From: Sorangium cellulosum So0157-2
GTDB taxonomy: Bacteria > Myxococcota_A > Polyangia > Polyangiales > Polyangiaceae
Direction: 5' to 3'
Assembly: GCF_000418325.1 (NCBI RefSeq)
Contig: NC_021658.1
Coordinates: 14,178,501-14,242,500, forward strand
DNA length: 64,000 bases
Part shown: positions 41,685 to 49,124 of the stretch, piece by piece
How the letters are laid out: every line of letters starts with the position of its first letter
How positions within the stretch are numbered: the stretch's first letter is position 1
The notes under the pieces: model-generated
Told to the model about the DNA's origin: nothing
The model's database searches: none
The model's input: only the letters and a program-made list of their open reading frames with translations
Position numbers and translations under genes: made by a program

Positions 41685-44144
41685 TCACGGTCGCGCAGCG
41701 CGGGGCGAGCCGCCGTAGACGAGCCGGCCGCCCGTCTTCGATAGCGCGTAGGCGAACCCGAGCTCGAGGGTCGAGCGGGTGACGACGCCCCCGAGATCCA
41801 GCCCCTGCTCCACCATCAGCCGCGCGGCCGCCGGCGTGATGCCGACGAGCACGACCTCGGCCCCGAGCAGCCCCGCCGCCCGCGCCGCCGTCATGAGGTG
41901 ATCCGCCGCGGCGGCGTCCCCCGCCGCCATCCCCGTCACGTCGATCAGCACCACGCGCGCGCGCCGCTCGGAGATCTCCCGCAGCATCGACTCGAGGAAG
42001 CGGCCCGAGCGCTGGCTGTCCATCGCCCCGACGACGGGCATCACCACGATCTGGCGCGCGACCGGGACGACCGGGCTCGAGAGCGCATGGATCGTGCTGA
42101 GCAGCGCCGCCTGCTGCCGGTTCGCCTGCTCGAGCTCCGCGGTCCGCTCGGTGACGCGGCGGAGGAGCTGCGCGTTCTCGAGCGCCACCGCCAGGGTGTC
42201 GGCGATGCGCTCGATCAGCTCGAGGTCCTCGGGCGAGCACGCCGCGCGGCGCTCGCTGTCGAGGACCAGGACGCCGAGGGCCCTCCCCCGGGCGAGCAGC
42301 GGGACGCCGGCCCGCGTGCGGCTGCCCTTCCGGCGCGCCTCGACGACATCCGGCCAGAGGTCGTGCTCGCCCGCCAGCGTGTCGATGACGACCGACCGGC
42401 CGGCGCTCAGCACCCGGCCGACCAGCGACTCCCGCTCAAGCCGGGCGCGCCCCTCGACGAGGCCCTGCTCGTCGGGATCCAGGCTGATGACGAGGAGCTC
42501 GCGCGAGCGATCCACGGCCGCGCCCCCGCGCCTCCGGCTCGCGGACTTGCGGCTCGTCTCCAGGGTCAGGTGCTCCGACAGCGGGCGAGACCAGGGCGTG
42601 GACTCGAGCGTCACGAGGTCCACGCCGGTGTCGATGAAGCGCGGGAGGCGCCGATCCTCGGCCTGCCCCGGCGCCGGGACCTCGGCCAGCGCCGCCTCCA
42701 CCCCCCTCGACACCATGTCGTGGAGCAGCGCGACGGCGCGATAGCCCATCTCGTGCTCGCGCTGGACCACGGCCGCATGGATGGTTCCCTCCCGGAGCAT
42801 CGCGATCGTCTCTGGTATTAGATCGAACGCCACGATCTTGAGATCTCCCGCCCTCCCCAGGGCCCTCGCGGCCGCTCCCCAGGCCGGGCCGTTCTCGGCG
42901 CAAGCCCCGAAGGCGCCGGACAGCCCTCCTTCGCGCAAGGCGCCCAGGGCGAGCTGCATCGCCGCGGAAGTCTCGTAGTGGCTCTCCAGCGGAGATCGCA
43001 TCGCGATGGACTTCCCGGAGGCCGCCGCGTCGAACCCCGCGACCCGATCGCGACCGTTGATGGCGCGGAGCGACGAGACCTGCGCGCCCACGACCCCGCC
43101 GTCCGGGAGGAGCCGCGCCATCGTCTCTCCGGCGAGCCGGCCGGCCGCCACGTTGTCGGTGCCGACGTAGGCCAGCGCCCTGCTGCCGTCGGCAGGCGGC
43201 GTATCGAACGTGATCACCGGAATCCCGGCCTCCGCCGCTCGCCGGATCGCCGGCTCGAGGGCCGCGGCGTCGCCCGGCGCCACGGCGATGCCGCTCACCC
43301 CGCGGCGCACGCCCTCGTCGATGAGCGCGCTCTGGCCGCCCTCGCCGCCGGCGCTGCCGCACCGGTGGATCACGCCGACGCCGAGGGCGCGCCCCGCGAC
43401 GAGCGCGCCCTCCCGCAGGTTGTTCCAGTAGGCCACCGGCGCGCGCCGCGGCGCCCGGTAGACGCGGAGCTCACGGCCCGCGCCGCGCTCGCTCGCGGGC
43501 GAGGCCCCGCAGGCGTCGTCCTCCACCAGGGCGAGCTCCACCGCGCTCCATTGCGGCCGCAGCTGCACGCTCTTGATACCCCTCGAGATGATCTCCACGA
43601 GCTCCTGCGGGCTGGCCTGCGAGGCCACCGCGTTCAGCACCTCCTCGAGCACGCGGTTCTCGTGGGCCGACCGCGCCTTGTCGTCGAAGAGCTCGCGCCG
43701 CTCCAGCGCCGCGCCGGCGCCGCCGGCCAGGGCCATCAGCCGGGCCCTGCGCTCGTCCGAAAGCGGCTCCGAGGCCGGCTGCTCGACGGCGAGCGCGCCG
43801 ACCGGCCGCCCGCGCATGCACACCGGCGCGAGGACCACGACCGCGTCCGCGGGCAGCCAGTCGAGCGCCACCGCGCCCGGCAGGTGCTCTCGGTACCACG
43901 CGGCCGCCGCCACGGCGCGCGCGCCGTCGCCCGGGTCGAGCCGGGAGACCGCGCTGGCCGGCCCCGCGTCCGACGGGATCGGCAGCGGGCCTGAGAGCAG
44001 GCTCTCGAGGCCCACGGCGGCCCGGTAGATCAGGCGATCTCCCTCTCGGATCAGCAGGCTGCCGCGCCGCGTTCCAGGCAGGCTGTCCGTGGCGTCCTGT
44101 ACGATGCGATGCAGCGCTGCGAAGAGGTCCAGACCGGTGATCAT
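41685..44144 (-). CDS. GAF - sugar-binding (Peripla_BP_4) - GAF - STAS fusion sensor
   Basis: 819 residues from the ATG at 44144; no signal peptide or membrane segment. Order: GAF (about 5-160), helical linker, ribose-binding-protein-like domain (about 235-510; VAYWNNLREGALVAGRALG, GVRRGVSGIAVAPGDAAALE, VITFDTPPADGSRALAYVGT, AAVVQREHEMGYRAVALLHD), second GAF (about 530-660), coiled coil, and an RsbR-type STAS domain (about 690-810; LIDVTGMAAGDAAAADHLM, VEVVLVGITPAAARLM-like). STAS-RsbR proteins act in stressosome-like partner switching. This would be a cytosolic protein that couples sugar binding to such a switch. No RsbS/RsbT partner lies nearby. The STAS Thr in DVTGM is present. Confidence 0.88.
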   Translation of the reverse strand: MITGLDLFAALHRIVQDATDSLPGTRRGSLLIREGDRLIYRAAVGLESLLSGPLPIPSDAGPASAVSRLDPGDGARAVAAAAWYREHLPGAVALDWLPADAVVVLAPVCMRGRPVGALAVEQPASEPLSDERRARLMALAGGAGAALERRELFDDKARSAHENRVLEEVLNAVASQASPQELVEIISRGIKSVQLRPQWSAVELALVEDDACGASPASERGAGRELRVYRAPRRAPVAYWNNLREGALVAGRALGVGVIHRCGSAGGEGGQSALIDEGVRRGVSGIAVAPGDAAALEPAIRRAAEAGIPVITFDTPPADGSRALAYVGTDNVAAGRLAGETMARLLPDGGVVGAQVSSLRAINGRDRVAGFDAAASGKSIAMRSPLESHYETSAAMQLALGALREGGLSGAFGACAENGPAWGAAARALGRAGDLKIVAFDLIPETIAMLREGTIHAAVVQREHEMGYRAVALLHDMVSRGVEAALAEVPAPGQAEDRRLPRFIDTGVDLVTLESTPWSRPLSEHLTLETSRKSASRRRGGAAVDRSRELLVISLDPDEQGLVEGRARLERESLVGRVLSAGRSVVIDTLAGEHDLWPDVVEARRKGSRTRAGVPLLARGRALGVLVLDSERRAACSPEDLELIERIADTLAVALENAQLLRRVTERTAELEQANRQQAALLSTIHALSSPVVPVARQIVVMPVVGAMDSQRSGRFLESMLREISERRARVVLIDVTGMAAGDAAAADHLMTAARAAGLLGAEVVLVGITPAAARLMVEQGLDLGGVVTRSTLELGFAYALSKTGGRLVYGGSPRAARP

Positions 44145-44411
44145 GCGTGTTCGACCTACACCGCAGCGGCGGAGCGCGGCGCGGGGATCGTGCCAGCAGG
44201 CGCGATCGGCCGGTCCGTTGTCAAGCCATCCATCCGGCTCTGCCCCGTCACGCGCTCGAAATCGCGGCGGGCGTCGAGCGCTGCGCGCCGATCGCTCGAG
44301 GCCGTCCGGCAGCGCGGAGCGGGCTCGTCCGAGGCGGCGCGCTGGGCGGCACCGGACGACGACCGCGGTGCGATAGCAACGGACAGCCGCGCTCCGGCAC
44401 CGGAGAACATC

Positions 44412-45977
44412 ATGAGATGTTCTATTCCTCGGCTCCTCCTCGTCCTCCCTGTGCTCTTCGCGATCCCCGCCGAGGCGGCGTCTCCGCCGTGCGCCACGAT
44501 CCGCCGCGGCGGTCCCGGGGATGTCGAGGACGCCGCCGTTCTCCCTCGCGGGCCGCGCCGCGACGTGGACGGCGCGATCCCGAGCCACGGCGCGCCCCCG
44601 CCGCCGTGCCGCGCGGAGAACGCGGAGCCCGCGCGCGCGACGCACCCGCCCGCGAGCTACGTGTGCCACCGCTCGTGTCCCGGCGCCGACCACCTCTTCA
44701 GCCGGCGGTACGGCGATCTCCGCGAGCAGATCGGGTACTCGGTCGCCGCCGACGGCGCGGGGAACATCGTCCTCGCGGGCTCGGCCGCGGGCACGGTCGA
44801 CTTCGGCGGCGGGCCGGTCTCCGCCTCGGGGGCGTTCCTCGCGAAGCTCGACGCCGACGGAGGCCTCCTCTGGGGCCGCGCCTTCGACTCCCCCTCATCG
44901 TTTGCCTCTGCGGTCGCCGTCGACGCGGACGGCAGCATCCTGCTCGCGGGCGGCTTCCGCGATCCCATCGATCTCGGCGGCGGCCCGCTGACGAACCCCC
45001 TCGACGGACTCCAGATCTCGTTCGTGGCCAAATTCGATGCCAGCGGCGACCACCTCTGGAGCCGCGCCGCGTCCGGCGACGAGCGCCACTTCCCGCGCGC
45101 CATCGCCGCGGACGGGGCCGGCGACGTCCTCGTCTCGGGCTCGTTCGAGGGCTCCCTCGACTTTAGCGGCGGAGCGTCGCCGCTCGTCAGCACAGGAGGC
45201 CTGTTCGACGAGGATGTCTTCGTGTCGAAGCTCGACGCCTCCGGCGATCACCTCTGGAGCAAGGCGTTCGGCACGGCCGAACTCGATCGCGGCGAGGGCC
45301 TCGCGGTCGACGGCGCGGGGAACATCGTCCTCGCGGGGTTCTCCCTGGGCGCCGGCCTCGACTTCGGCGGCAGGCCGCTCCCGAGCGCCGGGAGCTCCGA
45401 CATCTTCGTCGCCAAGCTCGATCCGGACGGCCATCATGTCTGGAGCCGGAGCTATGGAGATCCCGGCAGCCAGAACGCCTCCGCCGTCGCGGTGGATCCG
45501 TGGGGCAACGTCCTCGTGACCGGGGGCTTCGCCGGCAGCGTCGACTTCGGCGGCGGACCGCGCCGCAGCGCGGGCGACAACGACGCGTTCGTCCTGAAGC
45601 TCGACCCGAGGGGCCGTCACGTCTGGAGCCGCCGCCTCGGCGGCGCGCTCCGGCAGGACGGCACGGCGATCGCCGCCGACGCGGACGGCGACGTGGCGGT
45701 CGGCGGGTTCTTCCGCGGCGCGCTCGAGCTCGCGTGCGGGCGGCTCGAGAGCGCGGGGGAGGAGGACGTCTTCCTCGTCGAGCTCGACGCCGCCGGACGC
45801 GCGTTGTGGGGCGATCGCTTCGGCGACGCGCAGAGCCAGACGCCCACGGACGTCGCGTTCGACCCGAGCGGGGACGTCCTCCTCACCGGCTACTTCGACG
45901 GCGCCCTCGACTTCGGCGGCGGGCCGCTCGCGGGGCAGGGCGGCCGCGACGCGTTCCTCGCGAAGCTCGGGCGCTGA
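44412..45977 (+). CDS. Secreted SBBP-repeat beta-propeller protein
   Basis: 521 residues. ATG at 44412 follows GGAGAA; signal peptide MRCSIPRLLLVLPVLFAIPA with cleavage likely after AEA. After a Pro/Arg/Cys spacer the protein has about seven blades of the form DxxGNIVLAGSxxGxVDFGGGP...FLAKLDxDGxHLWSR, typical of the SBBP (beta-propeller) family abundant in myxobacteria. Such proteins are surface or extracellular scaffolds with unknown ligands. Divergent from the STAS fusion gene (267 bp spacer). Confidence 0.87.
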   Translation: MRCSIPRLLLVLPVLFAIPAEAASPPCATIRRGGPGDVEDAAVLPRGPRRDVDGAIPSHGAPPPPCRAENAEPARATHPPASYVCHRSCPGADHLFSRRYGDLREQIGYSVAADGAGNIVLAGSAAGTVDFGGGPVSASGAFLAKLDADGGLLWGRAFDSPSSFASAVAVDADGSILLAGGFRDPIDLGGGPLTNPLDGLQISFVAKFDASGDHLWSRAASGDERHFPRAIAADGAGDVLVSGSFEGSLDFSGGASPLVSTGGLFDEDVFVSKLDASGDHLWSKAFGTAELDRGEGLAVDGAGNIVLAGFSLGAGLDFGGRPLPSAGSSDIFVAKLDPDGHHVWSRSYGDPGSQNASAVAVDPWGNVLVTGGFAGSVDFGGGPRRSAGDNDAFVLKLDPRGRHVWSRRLGGALRQDGTAIAADADGDVAVGGFFRGALELACGRLESAGEEDVFLVELDAAGRALWGDRFGDAQSQTPTDVAFDPSGDVLLTGYFDGALDFGGGPLAGQGGRDAFLAKLGR

Positions 45978-46103
45978 GCGGGCGGGCTGCGCCCCACCCG
46001 CCGAGCTCGGCGCGCGGCGCCGCTCCGACCTGCAGAGTCGCCCGCCGCCTTGCAGCGCTGCGCGAGGCGCCGATCCGTGCCAGGATCCGGGTCGGATCGG
46101 CCC

Positions 46104-47057
46104 ATGGGAAACAACCTGGAGCGGGTCGTCGGGGTGCTCAACGGGCTCCTCGGCGATCACCTGAAGCGGACCAGCAACGGCCTCGCGACCGCGATGCAGC
46201 TCGTCCGCGACGGACACGGCCTGCCGCTTGCCAGCGCATTCCCCGCGGCCGCCCCTGCTCGAGCCACACCCCGTGTCGTCGTGCTCGTGCACGGGCTGAT
46301 GAGCACCGAGGAGATCTGGACGATGCCGGACGGCGAGACGTACGGATCGCGTCTCGCGCGCGACCTCGGGTACACGCCGTTTTACGTGCGGTACAACAGC
46401 GGCCTCCGCGTCTCCGAGAACGGCGAAGCCCTGGATGTCCTCCTCGAGCAGCTAGTCTGCGCCTCTCCGGTCGCCGTGGAGGAGCTGGTCCTCATCGGCC
46501 ACAGCATGGGCGGCCTCGTCGCGCGCAGCGCCGCGCACGCGGCGAGCGACAAGGCTCGAAGGTGGCTGCCCCTCGTCAAGCGGGCCTTCTACCTCGGCAC
46601 ACCGCACCTCGGCGCCCCGCTGGAGCGCTTTGGCAACGCTGTCACGTGGGCGCTCGCGAGCATCGGCAATCCGTACACGAAGCTCATCGCCGATATCGTC
46701 AACCTCCGCAGCGGCGGGATGAAGGACCTGGGCTACGCCAACCTCCGCCGCGAGGACTGGGAGGGCGCCGGCGCCGACGCCCTGCTCCAGAATCGCCGTC
46801 ATCCCGTGCCCTTGCTCCCCCACATTCGCCATCACCTCATCGCCGGCGCGCTCACGGCCGACCCGAGGCTCTCCCTCTTGTTCGGCGACGCGATGGTCTC
46901 GCTGAGGAGCGCCACCGGCCGGGCGGTCGCCGAGGACCGGTGCTCGCCCTTCCCTCAAGCGCACGCGCGGATCATGCCGTCGCTCGGACACCTGCGCCTG
47001 GCCCACGACCCGGACGTCTACGCGCAGATCCGCGCGTGGTGCGAGGAGGCGGTGTGA
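46104..47057 (+). CDS. Alpha/beta hydrolase (lipase/PGAP1-like)
   Basis: 317 residues from MGNNLERVVGVLNGLL. The core has VVVLVHGLMSTEEIW (oxyanion region) and the nucleophile elbow GHSMGG with Ser ~134, with a likely His in SLGHLRLAHDPDVY near the C-terminus. The fold matches triacylglycerol-lipase/PGAP1-like hydrolases. No signal peptide, so it acts in the cytoplasm or at membranes. The TGA overlaps the ATG of the next small gene (TGATG), so the pair is coupled. Substrate unknown. Confidence 0.85.
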   Translation: MGNNLERVVGVLNGLLGDHLKRTSNGLATAMQLVRDGHGLPLASAFPAAAPARATPRVVVLVHGLMSTEEIWTMPDGETYGSRLARDLGYTPFYVRYNSGLRVSENGEALDVLLEQLVCASPVAVEELVLIGHSMGGLVARSAAHAASDKARRWLPLVKRAFYLGTPHLGAPLERFGNAVTWALASIGNPYTKLIADIVNLRSGGMKDLGYANLRREDWEGAGADALLQNRRHPVPLLPHIRHHLIAGALTADPRLSLLFGDAMVSLRSATGRAVAEDRCSPFPQAHARIMPSLGHLRLAHDPDVYAQIRAWCEEAV

Positions 47058-47398
47058 TGGAGCGGTGGCGCGGCTTGAAGGATCTCGTGCAGGAGGCGGT
47101 CGAGCACGGCTCGCGGGCCGTGGAGCGCCTGCAGAAGCACGCGGCGAAGCTGCCTTTCGATCTGCTGGAGCAGATTCCCCCGATCCAGGCGCCCGTGAGG
47201 GGCATTCGGGTCATTCACGATACGACGCTGTCCGTCGTTCACGGGACGATCCGCCTCGTCAACCGCGCTGTGGGGGCCACGGTGGATGTGGCCCTCGTTC
47301 TCCTGGAGCAGAAGGCACGGCCGGCGGAAACGCCGGACCGCAGCGCGTGCGCCGCGCCGGACGCGCCCTCCGGCGGCCCGGGCGACGAGGCGCCCTGA
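47057..47398 (+). CDS. Small hypothetical protein coupled to the hydrolase
   Basis: 113 residues. ATG overlaps the hydrolase stop by one base and GAGGAGG lies upstream. The protein is amphipathic and helical: RGLKDLVQEAVEHGSRAVER, LPFDLLEQIPPIQAPVRGI, then SVVHGTIRLVNRAVGATVDV, followed by a Pro/Asp/Ala tail. It recalls small partner proteins found next to PGAP1-like lipases, perhaps a chaperone or membrane adaptor. No named family recognised. Confidence 0.72.
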   Translation: MERWRGLKDLVQEAVEHGSRAVERLQKHAAKLPFDLLEQIPPIQAPVRGIRVIHDTTLSVVHGTIRLVNRAVGATVDVALVLLEQKARPAETPDRSACAAPDAPSGGPGDEAP

Positions 47399-47516
47399 GC
47401 TCGGGCGCTGCCCGCTGCGCGCGGCTCCGCCGGCGCCGAACGATGCGCTGGCACGGCCGGCGGCGCGGGCGGAGCGGCCCACACGGTTCAGCTCCTGGCC
47501 ACGGTCGAAAGCCGCG

Positions 47517-48242
47517 TCACTCCCCGGCGCGCGGCGCGCCCGCGCGCTTCCACAGCTCGCGGCGGGCGGGCAGGGTCGCGCGCCACCGCGCGCGCAGCGC
47601 GCTCGGCCGCTCGCCGTAGCGCTCCTTCAGGAACGTGGCGCCGACCACGCGGTCGGTGCGAAAGGAGCGGAAGTCCTGGCGGACCTCGCACCACGCCACG
47701 AGCAGGCGCGTCGACTCGCGATACCCCACCACGACGGGCCACACGACGCGCTCGCTCTCGCGGCCCGCCTCGTCGCGGTAGCGGAGCGCGATCTTCGTGC
47801 CGGCGCGGATCGACGCGCGCACCTCGGCCAGATCGAGCCCGTCGGGGACCTGGTCGAGCGCGGGCGGCGTGCCCGTCGTCGGCTCGAGCACGAGCGGGCG
47901 CAGCCGCTCGGGGACCGTCGCGGCGATCTTCGCGATGAGGTCCTGCGCCGCCCTCCGCAGGGCGGCGTCCCCGCGGTGGGCGACCCACTGCGCCCCGAGG
48001 ACCGCGACCTCGATCTCGTCGGGCGTGAGCATCAGCGGCGGCATGTCGAAGCCGCGCTCGAGCACGTAGCCGGTGCCGGCCTCGCCCCGGATCGGGACGC
48101 GCTGGGCGAGGAGATCCGCGACGTCGCGGTACACCGTCCGCTTCGACGTCTCGAGCTCCTCGGCGAGCGCCGCCGCGGTGACCGGCGCCCGCTGCCGGCG
48201 CAGGATCTGAAGGATCTGGAACAATCGGTCGGCGCGCCGCAC
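47517..48242 (-). CDS. HTH/WYL-domain transcriptional regulator (YafY-like)
   Basis: 241 residues from a GTG (VRRADRLFQILQILRRQRAP). N-terminal HTH_11 (VTAAALAEELETSKRTVYRD) and C-terminal WYL part (IRAGTKIALRYRDEAGRESE, VVGYRESTRLLVAWCEVRQD, FRSFRTDRV). YafY-like regulators often control the divergent gene; here that is a GST family gene with an 82-bp spacer holding a 7-6-7 palindrome. The ligand is unknown. No Shine-Dalgarno sequence is visible. Confidence 0.9.
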   Translation of the reverse strand: MRRADRLFQILQILRRQRAPVTAAALAEELETSKRTVYRDVADLLAQRVPIRGEAGTGYVLERGFDMPPLMLTPDEIEVAVLGAQWVAHRGDAALRRAAQDLIAKIAATVPERLRPLVLEPTTGTPPALDQVPDGLDLAEVRASIRAGTKIALRYRDEAGRESERVVWPVVVGYRESTRLLVAWCEVRQDFRSFRTDRVVGATFLKERYGERPSALRARWRATLPARRELWKRAGAPRAGE

Positions 48243-48248
48243 GAGGAT

Positions 48249-48268
48249 GCTGACACCAGGTTGTCAGC
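48249..48268. promoter_or_regulatory. Operator-like palindrome between WYL regulator and GST
   Basis: GCTGACA-CCAGGT-TGTCAGC is an exact inverted repeat with a 6-base spacer, located six bases upstream of the regulator GTG and 57 bases upstream of the GST ATG. This position suits autorepression and control of the GST gene by the YafY-like protein. Inferred. Confidence 0.7.
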
Positions 48269-48324
48269 AGGGCGAGGCTACATCAAGCGCGGTCCACGGC
48301 GGACCCAAGCTCCCGGAGGTTCTC

Positions 48325-49053
48325 ATGATCACGCTCTACGGCTTCGGCCCCACGTTCGGCTTGCCGGAGGCCAGCCCCTACGTGACGAAGACCGAGGTCC
48401 AGCTCAAGCTCCTCGGCCTGCCCTACAGGAAGGAGCGCGCGCGGCCCGACCTGTCGCCGAAGGGGCAGCTCCCCTTCATCGACGACGACGGCGCGCGCGT
48501 CGCCGACTCGCACTTCATCCGCGAGCACCTCGAGCGGAAGTACGGCAAGGACCTCGACGCGGGCCTCGACGCGCGGCAGCGCGCCGAGGCGTGGGCCATC
48601 GAGCGCATGCTCGAGAACCATTTCGTCGCGACCTCGGGGTACGCGCGCTGGCTCATCCCGGAGAACTTCGAGAAGGGCCCGGCGCACTTCGTCGACGGCG
48701 CGCCGGAGGAGCTGCGCCCGAAGCTGCGCGAGGAGCTCCTCGCGCGCGTCCGCGAGAACTACCGCGCGCTCGGCGTCGCGCGGCACTCGGAGGAGGAGAT
48801 CGTCGCGCTCGGCGTGCGCTCCCTGACCGCGCTCTCGGCGCTGCTCGGGGACAGGCCGTACCTGTTCGGCGGGCGCCCCGCGGGCGTCGACGCGACGGCC
48901 TTCGCGGCGCTGGCCGGCATCCTCACGCCCTTCTTCGACTCGCCGCTCAGGCGCAGGGCCGAGGGCTTCGCGAACCTCGTCGCGTACACCGCGCGGCTCA
49001 TGCGGGAGTTCTATCCGGATCACCCGTGGGAGGCGCCCCGGCAGGGGGCCTGA
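48325..49053 (+). CDS. Glutathione S-transferase family protein
   Basis: 242 residues. ATG at 48325 follows GGAGG by five bases. The thioredoxin-like N-terminal domain contains MITLYGFGPTFGLPEASPYV and KGQLPFIDDDGARVADSHFI (cis-Pro loop and the ES/DS glutathione motif). The helical C-terminal domain has SALLGDRPYLFGGRPAGVDA, the N-capping-like motif with conserved Asp. It resembles the metaxin-like/GST_N_4 type of GSTs. Probable role in glutathione conjugation or binding; controlled by the divergent WYL regulator. Confidence 0.87.
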   Translation: MITLYGFGPTFGLPEASPYVTKTEVQLKLLGLPYRKERARPDLSPKGQLPFIDDDGARVADSHFIREHLERKYGKDLDAGLDARQRAEAWAIERMLENHFVATSGYARWLIPENFEKGPAHFVDGAPEELRPKLREELLARVRENYRALGVARHSEEEIVALGVRSLTALSALLGDRPYLFGGRPAGVDATAFAALAGILTPFFDSPLRRRAEGFANLVAYTARLMREFYPDHPWEAPRQGA

Positions 49054-49124
49054 GCGCCGCGGCGCCCCCGCGGCGCCCTCGCTCGAGGGGCGGGGCGCCG
49101 CGGCCTGCGTTCCGCCGCCCGGCG

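Noticed and set aside
45500..47056. Plus-strand open frame over the SBBP and hydrolase genes
   Set aside because: Only its final part from 47057 is a real gene; the remainder is an Arg-rich shadow.
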